Shown in pieces: positions 7,007 to 13,923 of a stretch of 14,075 nucleotides of DNA. The notes below the pieces were generated by a model. The model did no database searches. It saw nothing but the letters and a program-made list of their open reading frames with translations, and was not told where the DNA came from. The position numbers and the translations under genes are program-made. Location: positions 1 through 14,075 of the forward strand of contig DYRE01000019.1 in the NCBI GenBank assembly GCA_020718965.1, given 5' to 3'. Source of the DNA: Desulfomonile tiedjei (GTDB lineage: Bacteria; Desulfobacterota; Desulfomonilia; Desulfomonilales; Desulfomonilaceae). Position 1 is the first letter of the stretch; every line of letters starts with the position of its first letter.

Positions 7007-7426
7007 ATGGAGTTTTGGAAAGATGAAACAGAGCCGATCAAGGCTTTTCTGGCGCTTTTTGAAAATGCCAAGAAAGACCCAGAACTGTCGGAAGGTCTGA
7101 AGAAAGTAAATCAACTGATTTGGTTTGACTATTCTGAAGACGGCCCCAACTGCTCATTCCACGTTGATTGCAGAAACGGTGAAATAAAAGTCGGAGTGGG
7201 CAAGCCAGAAGACCAGCCCGACCTGACTATGAGTCTATCGGCTGATGACGCTCACAGGTCTTGGTCAAACAAACTTAATCCTGTCATGGCGATTACCAGG
7301 AAGAAAATAAGGGTCAAAGGGTCTGCTACAGGCTTGCTGAAATTGGCGCCAAAACTTAAAAGAGTGGCTTCAATTTACGGTGACACTCTCAGAGAAATGG
7401 GTTGGGAAAACAAAATAATTGCCTAG
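7007..7426 (+). CDS. stand-alone SCP2 sterol/lipid-binding domain protein
   Basis: This 139-residue protein is essentially one SCP2 domain. Seen: an initial amphipathic helix, the strand-rich core with IWFDYSEDGPNCSFHVDCRNGEIKVG, then PDLTMSLSADDAHRSWSNKLNPVMAITRKKIRVKG, and the closing helix LLKLAPKLKRVASIYGD. SCP2 domains bind fatty acyl, sterol-like and other hydrophobic molecules in a tunnel and have no catalytic residues. A perfect AGGAGG (6996-7001) precedes the ATG. It lies 17 bp after the alcohol dehydrogenase and 19 bp before the AOR-family gene. Its position between two aldehyde enzymes suggests that it presents or sequesters a hydrophobic alcohol, aldehyde or acid; that role is inference. 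No signal peptide, so cytoplasmic. Confidence 0.85.
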   Translation: MEFWKDETEPIKAFLALFENAKKDPELSEGLKKVNQLIWFDYSEDGPNCSFHVDCRNGEIKVGVGKPEDQPDLTMSLSADDAHRSWSNKLNPVMAITRKKIRVKGSATGLLKLAPKLKRVASIYGDTLREMGWENKIIA

Positions 7427-7445
7427 CCTGTCTTAGGGGTAATTC

Positions 7446-9368
7446 ATGAAAGGATATTCAGGTAGATTCTTAAAAGTAGACCTTACCAGCGGATCAACAA
7501 GTTTCTATGAACCTGATCATGATTATTACCAGAGGTTTGTAGGAGGCGCTGGACTTGCCGCTAGAATATTTCTCGAACACGGGGACTTCGAGGCCCTTCC
7601 GCTTGCGCCTGAAGCTTTGCTGATCTTCTCGCTTGGACCGTTCGCCGGTTTACACCTTTCCGGAGCAAGCCGGTTCTCGGCAGCGGCTCGTTCTCCCTTG
7701 ACAGGTCACTGGGCTGATTCTTCCTGTGGCGGTAATTTCGCTCCAGAATTGAGATACGCGGGGTTCGACGGAATTATTGTTTCGGGGGCTGCTGACTCGC
7801 CTTCCATTTTGATCATCAAGGATCTTGAGGCCAAGATCGAATCGTGCCCAGAATTGTGGGGACAGGGAGTCGAGTCTACCACTTCTATTTTGAAGGAGAG
7901 GTTTGGCCAATCATTCAAGATACTTGCAATTGGTCCAGCCGGTGAAAACCTGGTAAAGTTTTCCTGCATAATGAATGACGGGCACAGCGCTTTTGGCAGA
8001 ACCGGTTTGGGCGCTGTCATGGGATCAAAGAAACTCAAAGCCATAGTCCTGAAAGCCTCTAAAAAAACTTTCGATGTGCAAGACCCAGAAAATTGCAAAA
8101 GACTGGTCAGTGATTTGAACAATCGGACCAAAGAATCTGTGACCCTTGGAGTCATGAGGGAAAATGGAACAGCGGCTAACCTGGAAGGGGGAGTTCACTT
8201 AGGCGATGTTCCCATAAGAAATTTCACATCCAATTTCTGGGAAGAAATGGCAGAAGCTCTAACTGGATCAACATTGTCTGAAACATTCTTGGTCAGGAGA
8301 GCGAACTGCGCTTTCTGCAATGTTGCCTGCAAGAGGATTGTGCAAATAGATGACGGGCCGTATGCAATATCGAGAGGCCCTGGACCTGAGTATGAGACCA
8401 TCGCGGCATTTGGATCACTGCTGGGTTCCAAGGATTTGGCCGCTACGTGTAAGGCTGGGCGCGTATGTAATGATCTGGGCATGGACACCATTTCTTGCGG
8501 ATCCACCATCGCATGGGCCATTGAAGCTTTTGAGAAAGGTGACCTGGGGCTGACTGACACAGAAGACCTGACGCTCACTTGGGGGGAGATGACTACTGTA
8601 ATTGATCTGATCCCCCTTATAGCGCATAGAAAAGGAAAGCTTGGCCGGTTACTCGCGGAAGGATCAGTCTCTGCAGCGAAAAGGACAGGCGGTGATTCAG
8701 CTAGCTATACAGTCCATGCAAAAGGTCTGGAAGCGCCCATGCACGACCCGCGCGGAGGAGGGCATGGCCTTGCCTTGACGTATGCCATAAGTCATCGAGG
8801 AGCGTGTCACGTGTTTTCCCCGATGTTGTTCATGGAAATGGGCGCTTGTTATTATCCTGAAATTGGTTTTGATCTTGAACTCGAGCCAATGTCATCGGAC
8901 AACAAGCCTGAGGCGGCTGTAGTAGCTGTCGCTCTGGGAGCGCTGGAAAACAGCGCATGTATGTGTCAGTTTGCGGACCGTGAGATTACTATACCTGAAT
9001 GGGTCGAGTTGTTTAATTGCGTTGCCGGCATGAACTGGAACATTGAAGACATGATGAAAACGGGCAGGAGGATATTCTATCTGCAACGGCTCGTCAACCA
9101 CGGGTTTGGAGTATGCGCAAAGGATGATGCAGTTTCAAGTCGTTTATTGGCGCCTGCGACGGATGGCGCTCCTGAAGGCATAGAAATAAACTTTGAGGAA
9201 ATGAAAAGACGTTTCTATGAGCTTATGGATTTAGATCCCATTTCCGGAATGCCTTCTGCGCAAGTTATACTGGATCATGACTTGGCGACTGAAACAGCCG
9301 GTGTCATGGGGGATCTCCCTTGTCGAGGACAAGAGTTTTTTGACCAAGCTCTCTCTCGATCCGATTGA
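7446..9368 (+). CDS. aor: AOR-family tungsten/molybdenum aldehyde:ferredoxin oxidoreductase
   Basis: This 640-residue cytoplasmic enzyme is expected to oxidise aldehydes to carboxylic acids, reducing ferredoxin through a bis-pterin tungsten (or molybdenum) centre and one [4Fe-4S] cluster. Seen: the N-terminal AOR domain with GASRFSAAARSPLTGHWADSS and the pterin-loop motif GRTGLGAVMGSKKLKAIV, then CAFCNVAC with cluster cysteines C288, C291 and C295. The first three cluster positions equal those of Pyrococcus furiosus AOR. The fourth ligand is C505 or C507 in ENSACMCQF, C507 being favoured by alignment. GPEYETI near 313-319 and LEAPMHDPRGG are also typical. AOR, WOR-type and BamB-type members are hard to separate from one sequence, but the partner alcohol dehydrogenase favours an aldehyde substrate. 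The start is preceded by AGGGG. Confidence 0.92.
   Translation: MKGYSGRFLKVDLTSGSTSFYEPDHDYYQRFVGGAGLAARIFLEHGDFEALPLAPEALLIFSLGPFAGLHLSGASRFSAAARSPLTGHWADSSCGGNFAPELRYAGFDGIIVSGAADSPSILIIKDLEAKIESCPELWGQGVESTTSILKERFGQSFKILAIGPAGENLVKFSCIMNDGHSAFGRTGLGAVMGSKKLKAIVLKASKKTFDVQDPENCKRLVSDLNNRTKESVTLGVMRENGTAANLEGGVHLGDVPIRNFTSNFWEEMAEALTGSTLSETFLVRRANCAFCNVACKRIVQIDDGPYAISRGPGPEYETIAAFGSLLGSKDLAATCKAGRVCNDLGMDTISCGSTIAWAIEAFEKGDLGLTDTEDLTLTWGEMTTVIDLIPLIAHRKGKLGRLLAEGSVSAAKRTGGDSASYTVHAKGLEAPMHDPRGGGHGLALTYAISHRGACHVFSPMLFMEMGACYYPEIGFDLELEPMSSDNKPEAAVVAVALGALENSACMCQFADREITIPEWVELFNCVAGMNWNIEDMMKTGRRIFYLQRLVNHGFGVCAKDDAVSSRLLAPATDGAPEGIEINFEEMKRRFYELMDLDPISGMPSAQVILDHDLATETAGVMGDLPCRGQEFFDQALSRSD
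9319..9341 (+). terminator. terminator-like hairpin inside the 3' end of the AOR-family gene
   Basis: A perfect 6-bp stem CTTGTC-GAG-GACAAG (9319-9333) is followed two bases later by six T residues (9336-9341). It lies 27 bp before the stop codon, within coding sequence. The convergent asnB-like gene ends only 20 bp beyond, so a terminator is expected near here. The stem is short with three GC pairs, so efficiency would be modest. In the other orientation no T-run follows. Confidence 0.45.
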
Positions 9369-9388
9369 TCTTCATCTGTCGACGAAGC

Positions 9389-11275
9389 TTAGAGCGGATG
9401 TTTCTCCAGCCACAATACCAGGCTCATCACGGTCCATATCTGCCTGTTGTTGTCTCTTACTCCATTGAGATGTTCATCCAGAAGGTTCTTGCAGTAATCA
9501 GGATCAACTACCCCGGATTTGGCCAACCGTTCACGTGAAAAGACTTCACCGAAAAAGTCTTTTAGTTCATTTTTTATCCAAAAAGGCAATGGTGGCGTGA
9601 ACCCTCTTTTCCTTCCCTGTCTGATTGAAGCGGGCAGCAGAAGTTTGACCGCGTTCCTCAATAGGCTCTTGGTTTGGAATCCTCTGGATTTAACTCCCGG
9701 AGGTATTACAGCTATTCTTTCAACCAACTCGTGATCCAGAAAAGGCACCCGCGCCTCAAGCGAATTGGCCATAGTCATCCTGTCTACTTTTGTCAGGTTG
9801 TCATCAAGCAGGAATGTTTTTGCGTCGACGTACAGAACCTGATTCAATGGATGGCACTTTCTGACACGATCAAAATACTTATCAAAAATTCTGAAACTAT
9901 CCTGAAAACCATTACTTAGAAAATCCTTTGTAAAAAGCCGCCCCTTATCTCTTTCATCGAATATGACTTTCCACCAGTAATGACCTCTTTCAAATGGTAA
10001 GTCTGCCCCAGTCACGAATCTTTTAGCCTTGTAGTCGAAGCTGATCCTTTCGAATGAAGCTGGCAGGGATAACACTATTCTGTTAATCAGGTTTCTTCTT
10101 ATCCAGCCCGGGATCAACCTGAAGATTCTACTCACCTTGAAAGCATAATGCGTCGGGTAACCTGCAAATACCTCATCTCCTCCGTCTCCAGTAAGGACAA
10201 CCCGAACCATTTGTGAAGCGATTTTTGAAACAAGAAAAGTAGGTATTGCGGAATAATCTGCGAAAGGTTCATCGAAAATAGCTAGCAGATCTTCTATGGA
10301 ACCTACCATGAAGGGATCTACAATTTTTTCGAAGTGTTCTGATCCTATTTGGCTAGCAACGAAGCGCGCTTCATCAGATTCATCGTATGATTTGTGGCGG
10401 AATCCTATGGTAAAGGTTTTCAGAGGAATTTGGAGCCTGCGTGCCATAACCGCCGAGATAGTTGTAGAATCCAGGCCAGCGCTCAGCAAAGCCCCGATAG
10501 GTACATCAGATACCATTTGTCTTCTTACCGCTGTTTCAATCAAAGCGACAATCTCTTCTTCGTAGGATCGTTTTTGCCGCTCCTCTTCTCCGGCTGCCGG
10601 CGTCGGGATGTCCCAGTATGATTTCTTAATCAGGCCTTCGGATGAACACATTAGAGTTGAAGCTGGTTCAAGTTTGATTATTGCTTTGAATGCGGTGTCA
10701 GGCGTAGGAGTGTACATCAGGGAACTGTAATCGTAGAGAGCCTGCAGATTCGGAGATCTGTCTACGGACGTTTTCAATAAGGCTTTAATCTCACTGGCGA
10801 AATAGAAGTTACCTCTGGCGTCGAAGCAATAAAAAAAGGGCTTTATCCCCATCCTGTCTCTGGCGACGAAAATCCTTTTATTTCTGGAATCCCATATCGC
10901 AAAAGCGAACATTCCATTGAGAAAAGATACGCATTTGTCACCGTACTCCTCGTACAAATGAACGAGCGCCTCGGTGTCAGAGTCCGTGCGAAACGTGTGT
11001 CCCCTTTTTACAAGATGTGTTCGAAGTTCGAGATAATTATAAATCTCCCCATTAAAAACTATCCATATCGAGGAATCTTCATTACTTAACGGCTGGTGTC
11101 CACCCTCGAGGTCGATTATACTCAATCTCCTCATTGCCAGACCAACTGGACCATCAATGTGGTAACCTTCGTCGTCAGGTCCCCTATGAACCATGGTTCG
11201 ATTCATTTCCTGCAGCAATTTCATTGATGCGGGGCTAGAATCGCCTATGGAAAACATTCCGCAGATTCCGCACAT
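9389..11275 (-). CDS. asnB: glutamine-hydrolysing asparagine synthetase-like amidotransferase
   Basis: This 628-residue protein combines an N-terminal class II glutamine amidotransferase domain (about 2-215) with a C-terminal asparagine-synthetase domain. The nucleophile is C2 in MCGICGMF, which fixes the start at the ATG 11273-11275; an in-frame TTG two codons upstream would bury the cysteine. Seen: RRLSIIDLEGGHQPLSNED, VFNGEIYNY and RTDSDTEALVH in the glutaminase part, then the PP-loop SAGLDS (residues 265-270, an S-A-G variant of SGGxDS) and FDEPFADYSAIPTF. It follows a family 2 glycosyltransferase by 25 bp. Homologues in such settings may amidate polysaccharide precursors rather than make free asparagine, so the substrate is uncertain. 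It converges with the AOR gene. Confidence 0.9.
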   Translation of the reverse strand: MCGICGMFSIGDSSPASMKLLQEMNRTMVHRGPDDEGYHIDGPVGLAMRRLSIIDLEGGHQPLSNEDSSIWIVFNGEIYNYLELRTHLVKRGHTFRTDSDTEALVHLYEEYGDKCVSFLNGMFAFAIWDSRNKRIFVARDRMGIKPFFYCFDARGNFYFASEIKALLKTSVDRSPNLQALYDYSSLMYTPTPDTAFKAIIKLEPASTLMCSSEGLIKKSYWDIPTPAAGEEERQKRSYEEEIVALIETAVRRQMVSDVPIGALLSAGLDSTTISAVMARRLQIPLKTFTIGFRHKSYDESDEARFVASQIGSEHFEKIVDPFMVGSIEDLLAIFDEPFADYSAIPTFLVSKIASQMVRVVLTGDGGDEVFAGYPTHYAFKVSRIFRLIPGWIRRNLINRIVLSLPASFERISFDYKAKRFVTGADLPFERGHYWWKVIFDERDKGRLFTKDFLSNGFQDSFRIFDKYFDRVRKCHPLNQVLYVDAKTFLLDDNLTKVDRMTMANSLEARVPFLDHELVERIAVIPPGVKSRGFQTKSLLRNAVKLLLPASIRQGRKRGFTPPLPFWIKNELKDFFGEVFSRERLAKSGVVDPDYCKNLLDEHLNGVRDNNRQIWTVMSLVLWLEKHPL

Positions 11276-11300
11276 TGTCAAACTGTCTTAGAATGCAATT

Positions 11301-12191
11301 TTAATCTCGTTCTTGAAGTCGAAGTAGTGCAAACTGGTCAAGAATAAGACCGAAGAATATAATGTTGATCCCCCCGGCAAGGAAAAGAACTACACCACCA
11401 GAAAATTGTTGAAACAATATGAGGTTCCTGATTGTTAACAATATACCAAACAATATCATCGTCAATCCGGTGGGCAAAAATATTTTGTTCGGATTTGTCA
11501 TCGTGATGATCCTGAGAATAAACATAATGAACTTAAAACCATCACTGAATGGCCGCAATTTGCTTTCTGTCCCCAAGGGTCTCGAATTCACGGCAATTGG
11601 CATGAACGTCACATTATATCCTGCCGTGATGAAAGATAGAGTGCTGGTGGAAGGGAACGAATAGCCATTCGGGTAAAGATGCAGAAACTTGATCGCAATA
11701 TCGTGACGGAAAACCCTAAAACCAGAAGTGAGATCCTGAATATCCCTTTCTGCAAGAAACGAAGCCAGTTTTCGGAGCATCCTGTTGCCAAGGTTCCTCA
11801 GTGGAGACCCATGTTGGGACGCAAAACTCCTTGCTCCAACGACCAGATCATAATCTTTAAGCCGTTCCAACATCTCTGGCAAATGCACGGGATCATGTTG
11901 TCCATCAGCATCCATGACCCCTATGATTCCGCCATCTATATACCTCAGCGCAGTCTTCAGGCAGGCCCCGTTTCCTTTGTTGTTGGGATGACTAACAACT
12001 TCTGCGCCGGCATCTTTTGCAACTTGGCGTGTGTTGTCGGTTGAACCGTCGTCTATGACCAGTACACGGGCATTGGGAACACTGGCAATGACTCCTTTGA
12101 CAACGTTACTTACCGTCTTTTCTTCATTGTAGGCGGGGATGACGATTGTTACAGATAATTCTGATAAATCTTTTTTTTCCGATGTAGACAT
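11301..12191 (-). CDS. family 2 glycosyltransferase (polyprenol-phosphate sugar synthase-like)
   Basis: From the ATG at 12189-12191 this is a 296-residue GT-A-fold glycosyltransferase of the DPM1/DPG-synthase type, expected to transfer a sugar from a nucleotide sugar to a polyprenyl phosphate. Seen: VTIVIPAYNEEKT at about residues 14-26, DDGSTDNT (D47, D48), the metal-binding DADGQHDP (D94, D96) and QDLTSGFR. The C-terminal two membrane helices (about residues 232-285, starting near FLPTGLTMILFGILL) anchor it to the cytoplasmic face. An in-frame TTG ten codons upstream is possible, but the ATG is preferred because family N-termini start close to the VIPAYNEE strand. It is the first gene of a two-gene operon with the amidotransferase. 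Confidence 0.88.
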   Translation of the reverse strand: MSTSEKKDLSELSVTIVIPAYNEEKTVSNVVKGVIASVPNARVLVIDDGSTDNTRQVAKDAGAEVVSHPNNKGNGACLKTALRYIDGGIIGVMDADGQHDPVHLPEMLERLKDYDLVVGARSFASQHGSPLRNLGNRMLRKLASFLAERDIQDLTSGFRVFRHDIAIKFLHLYPNGYSFPSTSTLSFITAGYNVTFMPIAVNSRPLGTESKLRPFSDGFKFIMFILRIITMTNPNKIFLPTGLTMILFGILLTIRNLILFQQFSGGVVLFLAGGINIIFFGLILDQFALLRLQERD

Positions 12192-12374
12192 TGTAAAAAC
12201 CTGAAACCTCTCGAAGCCCAAAACGGGAAATTCAGTTCTCCAGACTTTACATAGAAAATCACAACTTTCTCAAGACTCTTGTTTGGAGCATCTTGAGACA
12301 AACTTCCCATCTATCACGCTATAACACAACTAGTTTAAGCAGTCGACATTCAGAGTAGGCGGGTTGCGGTGGTA

Positions 12375-12451
12375 TGGTGGCGGTGCAGGGACTCGAACCC
12401 CGGACACTGCGGATATGAGCCGCATGCTCTAACCTTCTGAGCTACACCGCC
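12375..12451 (-). tRNA. tRNA with CAU anticodon, probably elongator tRNA-Met
   Basis: A complete cloverleaf of 77 nt including an encoded CCA. The acceptor stem is GGCGGTG/CACCGCC with discriminator A, the D arm GCTC...GAGC, the anticodon stem TGCGG/CCGCA around loop CTCATAT (anticodon CAT), and the T arm carries TTCGAGT. G1 pairs with C72, so it is not the initiator. Isoleucine tRNA with lysidine-modified CAU is the alternative; acceptor positions 4-5 are GG rather than the CC seen in E. coli tRNA-Ile2, which favours methionine. Confidence 0.92.
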
Positions 12452-12466
12452 GCAACAATTTTTCAA

Positions 12467-12494
12467 ATTACCATTAACTGGACGTTTCTGTCAA
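12467..12494 (-). promoter_or_regulatory. probable promoter of the tRNA gene
   Basis: On the minus strand a perfect TTGACA (12489-12494) is followed after 16 bp by GGTAAT (12467-12472). The predicted start lies a few bases upstream of the mature tRNA 5' end at 12451, a typical layout for a single tRNA gene. The -10 box matches at only four of six positions. Confidence 0.5.
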
Positions 12495-12544
12495 TGTTCC
12501 GGTGTTGACAAGAAATCCCAACTCCAGTTTGTCTTCTGAGATGT

Positions 12545-12868
12545 TCAAGTTAATAAATTTCTAACTAGTTTTACCTGCTCAGCAATCTCATTGTATTGAC
12601 CCTGGCTTTGATCAAGATTTCCAGAAGCTGCGTTCTTCTCCATTCGTTCTGCCAGAGATGAGATCTCTGTAAGCATCAAGTTCAACGCAGCGCCTTTTAT
12701 GGAATGGGCCCTCTGCCTGACGGTCTGGGCATCCCCTGAATTTATTCCATGGAGAAGCGCCGGCAAGTCTTCGTTTTCCGTGTATTCCAGAAATACGGAT
12801 ATAAATTCCGCAACTTCATCTGGTTCCATCCCGAGTTCTTCTACCAACTTTTCAACAGTAATCATCAT
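12545..12868 (-). CDS. histidine phosphotransfer (HPt) domain protein
   Basis: A 107-residue stand-alone HPt four-helix-bundle protein. The phosphorylatable histidine is H55 in RQRAHSIKGAALNL, the family signature HxxKG; the helices before (EVAEFISVFLEYTENEDLPALL) and after (EISSLAERMEKNAASGN) are amphipathic. No kinase or response regulator domain is fused. It would accept phosphate from a receiver domain encoded elsewhere. It is the last gene of a three-gene minus-strand cassette, 91 bp downstream of the RsbW-like gene, with two small inverted repeats in the gap. The ATG is preceded by GAGG. How it couples to the STAS/RsbW pair cannot be told from the sequence. Confidence 0.9.
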   Translation of the reverse strand: MMITVEKLVEELGMEPDEVAEFISVFLEYTENEDLPALLHGINSGDAQTVRQRAHSIKGAALNLMLTEISSLAERMEKNAASGNLDQSQGQYNEIAEQVKLVRNLLT

Positions 12869-12878
12869 GTTCCTCAGT

Positions 12879-12942
12879 CCGAAAATTTCGGTTCAATCTA
12901 TTCTCTGAATCTTCAATTTCTAAAGGCATATTTCTTTGCCTT
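12879..12942. repeat. two small inverted repeats between the RsbW-like and HPt genes
   Basis: CCGAAA-A-TTTCGG (12879-12891) is a near-palindrome just upstream of the HPt ribosome site. AAGGCA-TATTTCTT-TGCCTT (12923-12942) is a perfect 6-bp stem with an 8-nt loop. Neither is followed by a T-run in the transcribed direction, so they do not look like terminators. They could mark RNA processing or a binding site. Confidence 0.35.
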
Positions 12943-12959
12943 CATGATCTAGCTAAGTC

Positions 12960-13418
12960 TTATTCCAAACACCCACAGGGGAAAAATACATTTTCAGCGG
13001 GGATTCTCTTTACCAATCGAAGCACATTAGAACCACATTCTCCAGACTCGTATAACAAGTCATCCACAAACTGTTTCATGAGCCATATCCCCAATCCACT
13101 TTCACCAAGATTCTGAAAATCCGGCTCCATTACTTCAGAGGGATTAAACTTTTCTCCATGATCTTCAAGCCTGATTTCCAGCATGTCATCTTTGACAAAA
13201 ATCTCTATTTTAACGGGGCCTTTCTCTGCTGATTTGTATGCATGGCGGCTGATATTCGAATAAGCTTCGTTGAAGACCAGTTCCATGTTGTCTACCGAGT
13301 TTTCGTTACCTGAAAACGCAGGCAGTTGATTTATCAAACTACGAACAAAGGCGTCCAAAGGTCTGAGCAGAAACATTTCCGCTTTTAACTCAATTTTGAT
13401 ATACAGTTCTTGCCCCAT
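12960..13418 (-). CDS. RsbW/SpoIIAB-type serine kinase-like ATP-binding protein
   Basis: A 152-residue HATPase (GHKL) domain protein of the anti-sigma-factor kinase type. Visible boxes: the N-box LVFNEAYSNISRHAY (E51 and N55, matching the ExxxN of SpoIIAB), the G1-like EDHGEKFNP (second glycine replaced by E-K), and the G2 box GESGLGIWLMKQFVD. In partner switching such proteins phosphorylate a STAS partner and sequester a sigma factor or another target. The STAS gene lies 58 bp upstream on the same strand, so the pair is probably functional together. No sigma factor or PP2C phosphatase is encoded in the window. The C-terminal tail ends in an unusual FFPCGCLE. Confidence 0.85.
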   Translation of the reverse strand: MGQELYIKIELKAEMFLLRPLDAFVRSLINQLPAFSGNENSVDNMELVFNEAYSNISRHAYKSAEKGPVKIEIFVKDDMLEIRLEDHGEKFNPSEVMEPDFQNLGESGLGIWLMKQFVDDLLYESGECGSNVLRLVKRIPAENVFFPCGCLE

Positions 13419-13476
13419 CTACAATTACCTTGTTCCAAGAGCGTCTAGATAAAGTCACCAAACACAGTCTTCAATC

Positions 13477-13809
13477 TTACTTAACAAATGATTTTATAGC
13501 GTCTTCCAAATTCTCATGGATCTCAAAAACTCTGTGCAATCTCGTCAACTGGAAAAGAGTCTTAGCTTGTGGAGACGGTCGAGCTATTTTGAGGTCTCCG
13601 TGATTCTTTAATAGAGTGCGCAAGGCTGCCACCAACGCGCCACACCCCGAACTGTCTATAAATTTTGTCTTGCCTAGATCTATAATTAGTTTGGTAGATG
13701 CGTCTTCGGACATTTTCTTAACCGTCTCTTTCAACTTTGGCGCAATCATGGCGTCCAGCCTTTCATCCGTACTGATAACTGTGACCCCTTCAAGTTTTTG
13801 AATCTCCAT
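13477..13809 (-). CDS. STAS-domain anti-sigma-factor antagonist
   Basis: A 110-residue single STAS domain protein of the SpoIIAA/RsbV type. The signature KLIIDLGKTKFIDSSGCGALV carries the phosphorylatable serine, S53 by alignment with the DSSGLG motif of SpoIIAA. In its unphosphorylated form it would bind the RsbW-like protein encoded next. The ATG at 13807-13809 was chosen because AGGAGA (13817-13822) lies 7 bp before it; an in-frame ATG six codons upstream lacks a comparable site and would place the AGGAGA inside the gene. It is the first gene of the STAS-HATPase-HPt cassette. Confidence 0.88.
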   Translation of the reverse strand: MEIQKLEGVTVISTDERLDAMIAPKLKETVKKMSEDASTKLIIDLGKTKFIDSSGCGALVAALRTLLKNHGDLKIARPSPQAKTLFQLTRLHRVFEIHENLEDAIKSFVK

Positions 13810-13816
13810 ATTTGGT

Positions 13817-13822
13817 TCTCCT
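13817..13822 (-). promoter_or_regulatory. Shine-Dalgarno AGGAGA that sets the STAS gene start
   Basis: On the minus strand AGGAGA is 7 bp upstream of the ATG at 13809, an ideal spacing. It argues against the longer frame starting at 13827, where the only nearby purine stretch is CCAGGG. Confidence 0.7.
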
Positions 13823-13923
13823 GTCATCGCCCTGGAAATAATGTCTCTAAATTTAATGATTTCCCTAAAACAAAACGATTCTAGCTTATTTTCCCAAGGA
13901 TCAATAATTTCAAAAAACTTTTT

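Noticed and set aside
7706..8155. 149-codon frame antisense to the AOR gene
   Set aside because: It is a shadow of a strongly conserved coding sequence on the plus strand.
7446..9368. BamB-type (class II benzoyl-CoA reductase) identity for the AOR-family gene
   Set aside because: No bamC or other bam subunits are adjacent, and an alcohol dehydrogenase partner fits an aldehyde substrate better; not fully excluded.
11276..11281. TTG start of the asnB-like gene two codons upstream
   Set aside because: The catalytic cysteine must follow the initiator methionine, which fixes the ATG at 11273-11275.
12192..12221. TTG start of the glycosyltransferase ten codons upstream
   Set aside because: The ATG at 12189-12191 is closer to the conserved first strand, and the TTG has no clear ribosome site.
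12268..12298. 8-bp inverted repeat TCTCAAGA/TCTTGAGA downstream of the tRNA
   Set aside because: The loop is 15 nt and no T-run follows in the minus direction, so it is not a convincing terminator; a TTGAGA-N18-TAAAGT promoter for the glycosyltransferase overlaps it but is also weak.
13878..13904. TTGATC-N15-TAGAAT as a promoter for the STAS cassette
   Set aside because: The spacer is too short and the -35 is poor; the AT-rich gap makes chance matches likely.
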